This document shows positions 1 to 9,713 of a stretch of 64,000 nt of DNA, one piece after another. The stretch is taken from assembly GCA_036250225.1 (NCBI GenBank), contig JAPZLL010000005.1:186001-250000 (forward strand). Reading direction: 5' to 3'. Below the pieces are notes generated by a model that made no database searches, was not told the origin of the DNA, and saw nothing but the letters and a program-made list of their open reading frames with translations. Position 1 is the stretch's first letter. Every line of letters begins with the position of its first letter. This DNA comes from Cercophora sp. LCS_1 (lineage: Eukaryota > Ascomycota > Sordariomycetes > Sordariales > Lasiosphaeriaceae). Both the position numbers and the translations under genes were made by a program.

Positions 1-201
1 AGCGCCATCACTCGATGTGAACACCCAGGTACCTATGCCGGCTCGACGACAAATGATCCCGACGGCAAGTGCAGTCACAACAGACCCACTTCCTGCCTGG
101 GGGTTTTCCCTCTCAACTTCCTTCTGGCGGAACTCTGATCAACGAGGGAAAGAGCACCTGGACAGCTTCCTGGTACTTAACAAGGTCTCCAGCGTCCAGT
201 G

Positions 202-351
202 GCCAGCGAAGTAGCGAGCCTCTCTGTGTTCGACAGCATCGGAGGTTATCTGGCCTAGCGGTAATGGCGCGGTGGTTACGCTTCGTTCAACTTCCAGGGA
301 AGACAAGCCGGGTTCGTTTCCAACCATGACTCCTTGGGTTTTTTTTTTTTT
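202..351 (+). repeat. tRNA-like unit 1
   Basis: The leader ccagcgaagtag is at 202-213, the A-box-like tggcctagcgg at 251-261 and the B-box-like ggttcgtttcc at 311-321. A 13-nt T-run at 339-351 would serve as a pol III terminator. The A-to-B spacing is 60 nt, longer than in a standard tRNA. Confidence 0.6.
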
Positions 352-412
352 ATAAGCTAAATAGACCCAGAGCAGACTCATCGCATTTAAGGCAGTGTCC
401 CGCACGCAATTG

Positions 413-558
413 CCAGCGAAGTAGCTGACACACATGTGTTCGACAGCATCGGGGGGTTACCTAGGCCAGCGGTAACGGCACAGTCGTCCATTCTTCGTTC
501 AGCTTGCAGACAAGCTGGGTTCATTTCCAGACGTGACACCCTATCCTCATCTTTTTTT
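413..558 (+). repeat. tRNA-like unit 2
   Basis: The leader is at 413-424, the A-box-like taggccagcgg at 462-472, the B-box-like ggttcatttcc at 518-528 and a T-run at 552-558. It is the closest sister of unit 1, sharing the segment gttcgacagcatcgg between leader and A box. Confidence 0.6.
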
Positions 559-622
559 GGATCGATATTTACAATACAAGAACGGATTCGTCGCATTTAA
601 GGCGGTGCGCTGCACGCAATTG

Positions 623-748
623 CCAGCGAAGTAGCTAACCTGCATGCGTTCGACAGCATCGGGGGTTCTCTAGCCCAGTGGTAATGGCACATAGTCACCC
701 TTTGCTTTACAGATAGACCACGTTCGGTCCCTAGCATCTCATTTTTTT
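623..748 (+). repeat. tRNA-like unit 3
   Basis: The leader is at 623-634, the A-box-like tagcccagtgg at 671-681, the B-box-like cgttcggtccc at 721-731 and T-runs from 742. It shares the gttcgacagcatcgg segment with units 1 and 2. Confidence 0.6.
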
Positions 749-826
749 CTTTTTACGTTCCGTTTTTAATTTGGACGAGACCAGGGCAGACTTGTCACAT
801 TTAAGGCAGTGCCCTGCACGCAATTG

Positions 827-973
827 CCAGCGAAGTAGCTAACCACAAGATGCTCAGAGCGCTAGAGCTAGCTCAGCGGTCTGGGCGTTCTTGGGTATCT
901 TCGCTCCTTTTTCCCAGACGGGTTGAGTTCGATCCTTGGCTTCTCCCCTCCCCCCCCCCCCCCTTTTTTTTTT
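827..973 (+). repeat. tRNA-like unit 4
   Basis: The leader is at 827-838. The A box tagctcagcgg at 869-879 matches the consensus exactly, and gagttcgatcc at 925-935 is close to a canonical B box. A C-run then a 10-nt T-run (964-973) follow. This is the most tRNA-like unit of the array. Confidence 0.65.
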
Positions 974-1037
974 GGACTGTATCTGAATTGGTCCGTAGCG
1001 CATACTTCATATTTGACAAGGCATCCCGACCGCAGTC

Positions 1038-1155
1038 AGCAGCGAAGTAGCCAACTCGTCATGCTTGACGGGACTTGGAGTTTAGCTCAGCGGCCCGGGC
1101 AAGACCACGTTCGCTTCGTTCATCTTTGCAAACGGGCTGAGTTCAGTCTCTGGCG
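1038..1155 (+). repeat. tRNA-like unit 5
   Basis: A leader variant is at 1038-1050, the A box tagctcagcgg at 1083-1093 and the B-box-like gagttcagtct at 1139-1149. No T-run follows, unlike in units 1-4. Confidence 0.5.
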
Positions 1156-1232
1156 TTCCAATTTCCGGGATCCCCCTTCACCACCTCAGTGACGGTTTCC
1201 TAGTATTTAAGGAGGCGTACCGTATGCACTTG

Positions 1233-1365
1233 CCAGCGAAGGAGCCAACCGTGGGGTGTTTCGTAGGACTAGGTGCTCAGCTCAGTGGTCCTAGCACCTC
1301 TTGTGTGACTTCGTTTCATTTTCCTGGCCGGCTGAGTTCGGTCCCTGTGAGTCATCATTCTTTTT
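1233..1365 (+). repeat. tRNA-like unit 6
   Basis: A leader variant begins at 1233. The A-box-like cagctcagtgg is at 1278-1288, the B-box-like gagttcggtcc at 1334-1344, and a short T5 run ends near 1365. Confidence 0.5.
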
Positions 1366-1395
1366 GGTGTTCAAGTGGATGCGCTGTTTGCAGTT

Positions 1396-1531
1396 GCTGG
1401 CAAAGTAGCTGACCTCATTGTCGCGTCCTCAGGGACCAGGGGCTTCAAGCTCGGCGGTTCTGGCATTGCCGTTTCCAACTTTGTTTGATTTTCCTAACTA
1501 GCTGCGCCGACTTGTCTATTCCATTTTTTTT
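1396..1531 (+). repeat. tRNA-like unit 7, most degenerate
   Basis: The leader variant gctggcaaagtagctgac starts near 1396 and aagctcggcgg at 1447-1457 is an A-box remnant. No B box is recognisable. A T-run lies near 1523-1531. An eighth, weaker leader-like sequence follows near 1581. Confidence 0.35.
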
Positions 1532-2054
1532 CTGAGCTTTCCAAGCGCAGATTTCCAGTAGATATTCCGGGATGCGCGCACTGTCAGCAAAGGAGCTGGT
1601 CGTTCCCGTGTCCGATGGAAAATCTACCAGCCCAATGGAGGGCGAAGTTGGGGTGCGAGAGGCGGCGGAGGAGGGGGAGGTTGGATGCGGCTATGGCTAT
1701 GTCGTGCCCGGAGTCCTTTTGCCTCCCCCTGCCGCTGGTCGGGAGGGCCGGGGCGCATCGCGTGTCGAAAAGGGAAAGGGTGACCTGGACGGCAGCGGCT
1801 TTGGTCGGGACGATGCTAAGGTTCTGGTATGTGTGCCTGTGCAATGCGACGCAATGATCCTGCTGAGCAAAAACAGACCGATGAAAATTGCATTGAATGA
1901 TAAAAAAAAAAAAAGGGACAAAATTCAAAAATCTAGCGCCGAGCACCCAACTCCCTTGTCGACGGGTCTACCTCGGTGGTAGTAGAAGAGGATAGTCGAC
2001 AGTTACATAAACCCAACTGAATGGGTTTAAATTCGATGGGCTAGGATTCCAACA

Positions 2055-2160
2055 GGAATCGAACTCCGGCGCCTACCACCTCGGGTGGGGCAGGACTACG
2101 ATGCTACCGATGTGATGACCTTCCTCTAGTGCGTCGGGGGTTACCGCTGCGCCATCCAGT
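2055..2160 (-). repeat. Solitary minus-strand tRNA-like element
   Basis: Read on the minus strand, an A-box-like TGGCGCAGCGG (2154-2144) is followed by a B-box-like GAGTTCGATTCC (2066-2055). About 80 nt separate them, too far for an intronless tRNA. The T-stem and acceptor stem do not pair convincingly, so I call this a tRNA-derived relic. A stray copy of the array leader (ccagcgaagta, 2263-2273) lies just beyond it. Confidence 0.4.
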
Positions 2161-2719
2161 CAGAGCTGTCTCTTGTGCTTTCGTTGCAGTGGTATGGCCA
2201 GCTGTCGCTTATATGGCCCGGCAGCCCGAGTGTAGCCCGAGGTCCATGGGTGTCGACATGTTGCCAGCGAAGTACCCAGGTACCTAGTTGACCATGTCCT
2301 GTCCTGACAAAGTTTGGGCTTAGCCCGCTGGTTTTGGCATTCATTGAAGTCACTTCGTGCAACCTTGAAGAGCCAATCATTCGGTCCAGGGCATCATGGA
2401 ATATCTCTTTTCTTTTCCCCATTTCATCTTGAGCATATCAAAGCTTGAGAATTTATTGTCCAAAGTTTGCTGAGCTTGAAAGGCCGGGCTCGCTTCGTTT
2501 TGAACTGTTTGGCGTGCATCACGGATTGAGCATAAGCAAGACAAAGACTACGTGGCCAAACTAGGTATTGCTTTCAGCAAACAGGAATGACGCCAATCAT
2601 CCATTTAATCTGACATCTAACATGGCTCAAGGTTGTGCCCCCGTAGAAAATCTTCCGACCCGCGATTCCAACCCAAACGCCATCCGTATCTCGTAACCCA
2701 TGAAACGTCAAAAGTGGTA

Positions 2720-3936
2720 TCAGGAGCTATTCGCAAAGAACTTTGTGATCTTCTGGCTCCCAGCTTCCACCTTCACCTTTTTCTTTGCAGGGCTCTTACT
2801 CAGGTTACTAGTCGCGCTGATCTTCGGCCGCCCCTTGACAGGAGACGGAGGCTTGACCGGCGATGCAACCTCGATCTTCTTCACCAGCGGTTCCCCCGCA
2901 TCAGGTGAATCCTCAGCCGCCCTCTTGACCCCTTTCACCGGTGTGCCCAACTCCTCCAGCTTGACCGTCTCCACCTTCCCATCATCCTGAACCTCCATCT
3001 CAGCCTTTCCACCCCCCAACTTCCCACCGCCCTTCCCCATCCCCTTCCCGAACCAATTCGTAATGCTCCCCTTCCCCTCCTCCAGCGGCACCACAAAACT
3101 CGCATCCTCATTCCCAACCTTGCCCACCTCCCTCTTGACTTTATAAACCTCCAACTCTCCCTCCCAGCTCCTCATGAGCCGGCTCACCTCCTTATCCCAC
3201 CCCCGTTTCGGATCCAACCACGTCCTCACCCCCTCAACATCCAAAACGACAGGCATCCGTTCATGCAAAAACCTCAGTTTATCACAAACCTCCGTCGTAA
3301 CAATCGTATAACTCCAGACCTCCTGCCCATCCTCGTACCTGACACGATCCCAGAGCCCCGCAAACATCATCAGCCCTGCATCCTTCCTCCGGACAAAATA
3401 CGGTTGTTTCTCTTTTGGCCCCAACTTCACCCACTCATAGAACCCCTGCGCTATGACGACACATCTCTTTTTACCTTTCATTGAGGCCCACATCCCACCT
3501 GGCGAAAGGAGGGAATCGTCCCGGCAGTTGATCGTTTTGAGGGTGTTTGCGAAATCGGGATTGCGTTTCGTCCACGAGGGGATGAGGCCCCATTTCATGG
3601 CTTGGAGTTTGTATTTTGTGGATGTGGTTGTGGCAGGGGAGGAAGATGATTCATCGACAGGGGGTTGGGGTTGGTCGGCGGGTTGGCTGGCGCCAGAGCC
3701 AGCGGGCACGTCGGCGCGGTAGACCAGGCCGTTGTAGCCTGGTGCAAAGTTGTATGCTTGACGTGGCGCGCCGTCGCCTTCGTCTGCGGGGGCGTCATCA
3801 ACTTGGAGGTCTTCGTCTTGGAGGAGGCGGCGCACTTGGGAGGGGCGCTGAGAAGTTGGCGCAAGTGTTAGTGGAGTTCATTTTGGGAGGCGCAGTGAGA
3901 AAGACCTACCAGTGCGAGGGAGTAGCGCCCGCACAT
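2720..3936 (-). CDS. SRAP/HMCES-type DNA-protein crosslink protein
   Basis: Two exons (3936-3910 and 3847-2720) are joined across a 62-nt intron with a GTAGGT donor and CAG acceptor, giving 384 residues. The first exon encodes MCGRYSLAL, so Cys2 becomes the N-terminal nucleophile after Met removal. That is the hallmark of SOS-response-associated peptidase (SRAP, YedK/HMCES) proteins, which form thiazolidine crosslinks with abasic sites in single-stranded DNA. Other expected active-site residues are visible: Asn116 in TINCR, Glu147 in GFYEW and His204 in LHERMP. The SRAP fold covers about residues 1-260. A basic, Pro/Lys-rich tail follows and carries two PCNA-binding-like motifs, KGSITNWF (268-275) and SQKITKFF (373-380). 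The start is fixed by the Cys2 requirement. The domain call is secure; the PCNA interaction is inference. Confidence 0.93.
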
Positions 3937-4343
3937 TGTGTTGATGACTGTACTTGTTCGATATCAGGAGAGGAACTGTTTGTCGGTGGGCGTGTGCTGG
4001 TGTGGGAATTGATCGCGATGGGGACGGACGGATTCCGATGACGTTGACGGACGCGGGGCGCGACGAAGCAAACGCAATGAGGACGCCAGTTCACGTGACC
4101 TCGGTCGACGACTTCAGTCGAAAAGTAGGCCAAACCGATGCCACGGCAAGTTCTCAAAGGTATTGTGCCATTGGCCTAGTATAGTGATTTTTGGCAATCG
4201 CCTCTGCATGACTGATCCAGTCAACGACCGTGAGGTCACCCAAACACCGCAAACGCCCCTGACTTCGCCTCCCAGATCCCAATCCCCTCCCGAGAAACCA
4301 ATCCAACTCTGCGACGCCTGATCGTTGCCCTCTACTCGAGTCC
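3937..4343. other. Intergenic, SRAP promoter and RPC1 3' end
   Basis: About 400 nt separate the SRAP start from the RPC1 stop on the same strand. It must hold the RPC1 3' UTR and the SRAP promoter. No other gene or repeat is seen. Confidence 0.6.
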
Positions 4344-7300
4344 TCATGCTACAGGAACTGCAGTTCCATTCGTTCGCACGGCGCCCATGCCATGCCCATT
4401 TTGCCTCTTCCCCGCGATCCGAGCCCGGTCAGCCCTCCACGAGTCCTCAAACAGGGTTGGTTTGGGCTTGACTTGATAGTCTTTAATGCCCAGTCTCCGC
4501 ACCGTCTGGAAAGCGCCCGTGCCGATCGCCATCGATTGTCCCATAATGATACACTCACTGACACCATCGATCGGATCCGACTTCATGCCCGCAGCTGCCT
4601 CGAACAAGTGATCGGGCGTCTTCTCGAACGATGCCAGCTGAAGCGTGCTATCGCGCATCTTGGACAGACCGAAGCGCGTGATGCCTAACACATCGCCCTT
4701 GTACGTCATGACATCGGCAAGCAACTCCATGTGGCGCGGATCGATACCCATGTCTCCCATGACCGACCCTATTTCCTTGGCGATGGTTGTCCGAGCTGCC
4801 TCGATGCCGAGCACCTGCCTGCATTCCATGACCGAGTTGGTGATCACCTTGGTCCCAATCACGCCCTCGGTTATCATGCACGCCTGCAACCCATAGCCCT
4901 CCACCAGCACCTTGTTCTCGTAGTCACCCTTGGCCGTCTTGGCCGACTGGATGATTGCTCTGGCCGCCTCAGGGTATCCCGACACTGCCACTTGAGGCAG
5001 CAGACGTTTCAAGAAGTTGACTCGCAGCTGGAAATCGGCTGCAGACTCGTCGGTGGCGGATATCGTCATTCCCTTCTCAACCGCTGCCGCACGCACTCTG
5101 GCTGCCTTCTTGGCCGCCGCGCTGTCGTGCCAGGTATTCCGGACAATGACCTCGATCCGGTCATAGCCAATCCTGAGATCGTCGGGTTCCACCTTGAGCT
5201 TGAGCTTCTTTGCGTTCACAATCGCGTTAGCGATGTCCTTGTTCGTGATTCCAAGCTCCATCTCTGACAAGGCTTGTCGGTCAATCTTGATCACAATCTT
5301 GGCCACGTCTGGAAGCCACTCGTCGTCAATGTACGAGATAATATCCGAGATGTATGTCTTTTCGATGCGCGCCTTGACGATACGCGCTGCCGTAAGCTCC
5401 TTGGGGTTTTGCAGAGGGCAAGAAATAACCGGCGTGCTGATCTTGCTCGACGCGTTGATAATTTCCTTGATACGCGGGACACCCTGCGTGATACTCATGC
5501 CTGCGACACCTGCGAAATGGAATGTCTTGAGTGTCATTTGCGTTCCGGGCTCACCAATGGACTGGGCTCCGACAGCACCGACGGCATGTCCTGGCTCCAC
5601 GACGGCAGCTTTGTACTTCTTGAGACAAAGCTTGATGAACTCGTCAAGAATCTTTGGTGACACCTTCGCAACCCGCTCCATGTGTAGCTCCTGGGCCTCT
5701 CGCTCGGCATCCGTCAGCTTTGGTGGTGTCGGATGATCCGCCTCCCACGACGACTCCCACTCAGCAAACTGGGCCAAAGCTTTGGCATCGCCCGCTGGCA
5801 CGCAGGGGTCTAGGCCTGCCGCCTTGCGAGCTTTGGCGAGCTTCAAGACTCGCTCCCTGACGTAGTCATCGATCGAGTTCAAGAATACCCTCACGCCCTC
5901 GTGCTCGTCGATCGCAATCAAGACGTCCCGAGAATTGTTACGCTGGATCGCTTCGTCGTCGTACTCGATTGCTTCCCCGGTGACCATGTCTCGCCGGACG
6001 TACTTGGACCGCTCACAGTTCAGCTGCTCTCGACACTGTTCGCTGACCTCGCATGGAAGCAAGGCAGGATCTTTGTTGTCCCATTTCCAACTCTGAATGT
6101 GATTCCATGTCCGGTCAAAGTTCACAGGCTGTGCTTCCCCTTCCATATCCACCGGGTCGAGCCTGTCAGCGCCAAACTGGAACTGCACAATTCCTCCAGA
6201 TGATGTCCGGACTGTTTCATCGTATTGGGTCGAGAGATCCTCCAGAGACTTCATCAATCGTCTTGACATGTAACCCGTCTCGGCAGTCTTGACAGCTGTA
6301 TCAACGAGACCTTCTCGTCCGGAAATGGCGTGAAAGAGGAACTCGGTAGGGAGGAGCCCAGTGTAGAAACTGTTCTTGACGAAGCCCTTGGAGGCGGGCT
6401 GCCGGGCATGCTTGTGGAAGTGAGGGAGAGTGCGGTCCTGGAATCCATTGGCGACACGCTTGCCGCCGATGATCTGCTGTCCGACGCAGGCAATCATTTG
6501 AGCGACGTTCAGGTCAGAACCCTTCGAGCCCGACTTGGCCATGATAATCGGCGCGTTGTTGTTGCTCAGCGTGTCGACACAATAGTTGCCGGCCGACTGA
6601 CGAACTTTACTGAGCAAACCCGAAATTGAGTTCTCCAGCGTCTCTTCCAAGTTGCAGCCTGCGGCCTTCTCAAGTTTTCCCTGGTTAAAAGTGTCGATGA
6701 GTTTGTCACACTCAACGTAGGCGCTTTGGACAAGCTCTTCCTTGGCCGCTGTTAGACTCTGCGAGGGATACACGTCACCAACGCCAATGGAGAAGCCTCG
6801 CAACGTCAAGCTTCGGGCACACAGCTTAGCCAGCCTGGTCATGGCCACGGCGGCAGCGTCTGCTCCAAAATCTCGCAGGATGACATAAAAGAGTGAGCTC
6901 TTCTTGCCGCCTCCCACGGACGATTTGTCCATCCGACCACTCATCACCTCGGAATTCCGAACAACCAAGTAGCAGTCATCAGGGTCCATATCTGGGAGTT
7001 GGTCGCCTTTCTTTTTGTAGACCTTGTTCTTGCACTCAAGGTTGACCAAGACGTCGCATTTCTTGTTGGGTCTCATGAGAACATTGAAGATCTGCTTGCC
7101 CGTCCAGAGCATCTTAGGCTTGAGGACTGCCGGAGGAGGGAGATCCATGTGAACGTCGCCGAGGAGCATCTGCGTGCAGATATATGTGAATGTTTTTCGG
7201 TCGTAAAACCTGTCCTTGCTGCTCAAGACATAGGCTGCTGTAATGAAATCCTGGGTCGCAGCAATGATAGGCTCGCCGTTTTTCGGGGTTGCGAGGTTGT

Positions 7301-9057
7301 ACTTGACACCCATCAACTGCATCGCTTCGGCTCTCGCTTCCTCGGTCTGAGGTACGTGCAGATTCATCTCGTCGCCGTCGAAATCGGCATTGTATGGAGT
7401 GCACACACACTCGTTGAGACGGAATGTGCGCCAGGGTCGGACCTTGACACGGTGACTCATGATACTGAGCTTGTGCAACGAAGGCTGGCGATTGAACAAA
7501 ACGACATCGCCGTCTTCTAGGTGTCTCTCAACAATGTCGCCTTCCCGAAGGTCATCCGCCTTATCGTAGCGCGCATCAACGGAGCCAACCTTGAGGTTGT
7601 ACTTGATGTTGGTGTCCTGCTTCCACAACGAGTTTGCTCCGGGCCAAACGTCAGATCCATTCTTGATACACGTCTGGAGTTTGGCCTTGTTGTATCGGGT
7701 GACTCTTTCGGGATATGTGAGATTCTTGGCCACAAGCATCGGCACGGCGACCTCTTCGATACTCAGGTTGGGGTCGGGTGAAATAACCGTTCGTCCAGAG
7801 AAGTCCACACGCTTTCCAGATAGGTTACCACGGAAGCGGCCCTGCTTTCCCTTGAGACGCTGGCAAAAGCCACGAATAGGTTTCCCGAACCCAGGCTGCT
7901 GGAGGCCCGGGACCTCGCTGTTGACATAGAGGCCGACTTGCAACTGCAAAAATTCCCATTGCTCCATGATATTTTGCAAGTTGACGCCCTTACTAAGTGA
8001 CAGTCGTAATATCCCCGCATAAAGGATAATCTCCGACAGCTTACTTGTAATGTCGTCTTCATTGCTGGCGCTTTCCTGGGCAACAGAGGGGCGAATGCAG
8101 ATAGGGGGCGCGGGAACATACTGCCACAAAAACATTTCCGGTCTCCCTTCGGCGGGATTGAAGCCAAGAAGCTCACAGTCGTCAGGACTAATGGCTTTGA
8201 ACAGCCGTAGAACCTTCAGAGGATTCAGGTCATCCATGGCTTTTTTTGTATGGCGGTCTAGATCGTGCATGAACTTTTTGGCTTCGGAAAACGACTCATC
8301 AAAAATGACCTTGCTCTCGGGAGGTGTCTTCTTTTGGGCCGTAGACCTGTTGAAGGATGAAAACTTGTCATGGGCGAGTTTCATGACGCTGAGCTTCTTG
8401 ATGATTCCTTGCACCTCGCCGCAGTAGGGGCAGGTACGCGCTTTACGGCAGGTCTCGTTGATCTTCTTCAGGATGGCCGATCGTCTCAGGTTGTCCATTC
8501 CCGGAGCACGGAGCTGCCTCAAAAAGATTTGGCGCTCCTCCTCTACCAGAAGCACCTTTGAGCATCCCTTGCAGATATTTTGGAGAATCGCCTGAATGTA
8601 TCGGAGGTAGCCGATGTGAAAGACAGGAAGTGGGAGCCGCACGTGGCCGAAGTGTCCCATACAGTCTTGCAGCTGCTGGTCGCAAGTCGCACATCTGTCA
8701 GTTTTGTTGGAAATTCCCTAGAAGCGAGTTAGCCGAGGAGCTCTGCGCGTGTAGAAGTATATACGGGCTACGTACCAGCCGTGGATCAAGCGGACCGTGT
8801 GGGTAGGTACGCCGCCCATTGTCGACATCGTAAAGCAGGTTATCGGAGACTTCGAGGACGCCCTGGCTCACAATCGCTTGATGGGAACTGCGCGACGGGA
8901 AGTTAGTATCCGCGCATGAGCCCTTCCCCCGATAACCGCGCTAGCTTCGCTTCATGGCCTGGAGAACTTACGGAACACCAAACTTGAGCGCCTTGAAACG
9001 CTTCGGGACTTTGTCGACCAGTTGCTCCTTGACGGAGATGACCCCGTCGGGTGCCAT
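4344..9057 (-). CDS. RPC1: DNA-directed RNA polymerase III largest subunit (C160)
   Basis: Three exons (9057-8972, 8887-8776, 8717-4344) give about 1523 residues, slightly above the usual size of about 1450. This subunit carries the Mg-binding active site of RNA polymerase III, which makes tRNAs, 5S rRNA and U6 in the nucleus. The N-terminal clamp zinc ligands are Cys75, Cys78, Cys85 and His88, with a second cysteine set at 115, 118, 162 and 165. The catalytic loop NADFDGDEMNLH spans 509-520, with the metal-binding aspartates at 511, 513 and 515. Bridge-helix and trigger-loop sequences lie in the second half (GAQSIGEPGTQMTLKTFHFAG). Splicing restores a continuous N-terminus beginning MAPDGVIS. 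Pol III identity rests on the overall C160-like sequence, for example the HGPLDPRLG segment and the absence of a CTD heptad tail. The gene is divergent from the phospholipase gene. Confidence 0.96.
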
Positions 9058-9713
9058 GATCGTGATCCCTTGTTTCCGATGGTTTATCGGCGCATATCTA
9101 GGGGGCTCACTTTCTGTTTTGATGAATAGCCGTCGCTTGTTGTAATGGCTGTCAGCGAAAATGTTGGTGGAGGTTGAAGGTTCTGATCCCGAATGGAATA
9201 ATTTTGATGGCGGGGCAATTGAAAGTGACTCCAATTCCGACGGCGGCTCGTGCCCCACCATGGAACGGTGCAGCTCGCAGCCTTGGCGCGGCAAGCAGGC
9301 GAGGATCCCCGCTGGAAGCCGCCAGGAACCCCAGCCCTCCAGAACCCCGCGACAGGGGAGAGCAGATGAGCTTTGGCCAATCAAGGCAAACAGGCCAACC
9401 ACAGCATCGTCATCGCCCTATCCACCGAAGGCCGCCAGACGTTGGTTCGTCCCTTGATGCCAGCAACCGTCGGACTTGGATACGTGTGCAGAACCGGGGG
9501 TATACGTACTTCTAAGTTTGAACAAAATAACTCGAGAACAACGTGCACTCAAACAGGTAAACAGCCAAATTGGCGCTTCTCACCTTGACAACACACTCGA
9601 GGCGTTGTCTGGGTCGGTGTGTTCTCTCCCAGCACTACGGCCTTCTTTACGCCCGAAAACCAGTCTGCAAAGCTTCATTCTCTCTTGGTAGGCCACCCGG
9701 CCGGACCGGAGCC
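9058..9713. promoter_or_regulatory. Shared divergent promoter, RPC1 and DDHD phospholipase
   Basis: 656 nt lie between two divergently oriented start codons, so both promoters and 5' UTRs are here. No clear TATA box, tRNA or repeat was seen. Confidence 0.6.

Larger units (their letters stand above)
195..1600 (+). repeat. Tandem array of tRNA-like (pol III type 2-like) units
   Basis: About seven degenerate units follow each other head to tail. A conserved leader related to ccagcgaagtagctaac recurs near 202, 413, 623, 827, 1038, 1233, 1396 and, weakly, 1581, giving spacings of roughly 163-211 nt. Behind most leaders comes an A-box-like string (consensus TRGYNNARNNG) and, 46-60 nt later, a B-box-like string (consensus GGTTCGANNCC). 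Units 1-4 and 7 then run into a T-stretch that resembles a pol III terminator. A second shared spacer motif, catttaaggcagtg or close to it, lies at 384, 594 and 799. No unit folds by eye into an intact tRNA cloverleaf, so these are tRNA-related repeats and not annotated tRNA genes. The long reading frames crossing the region look fortuitous. Family identity (SINE or tRNA-derived satellite) is inference. Confidence 0.75.
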
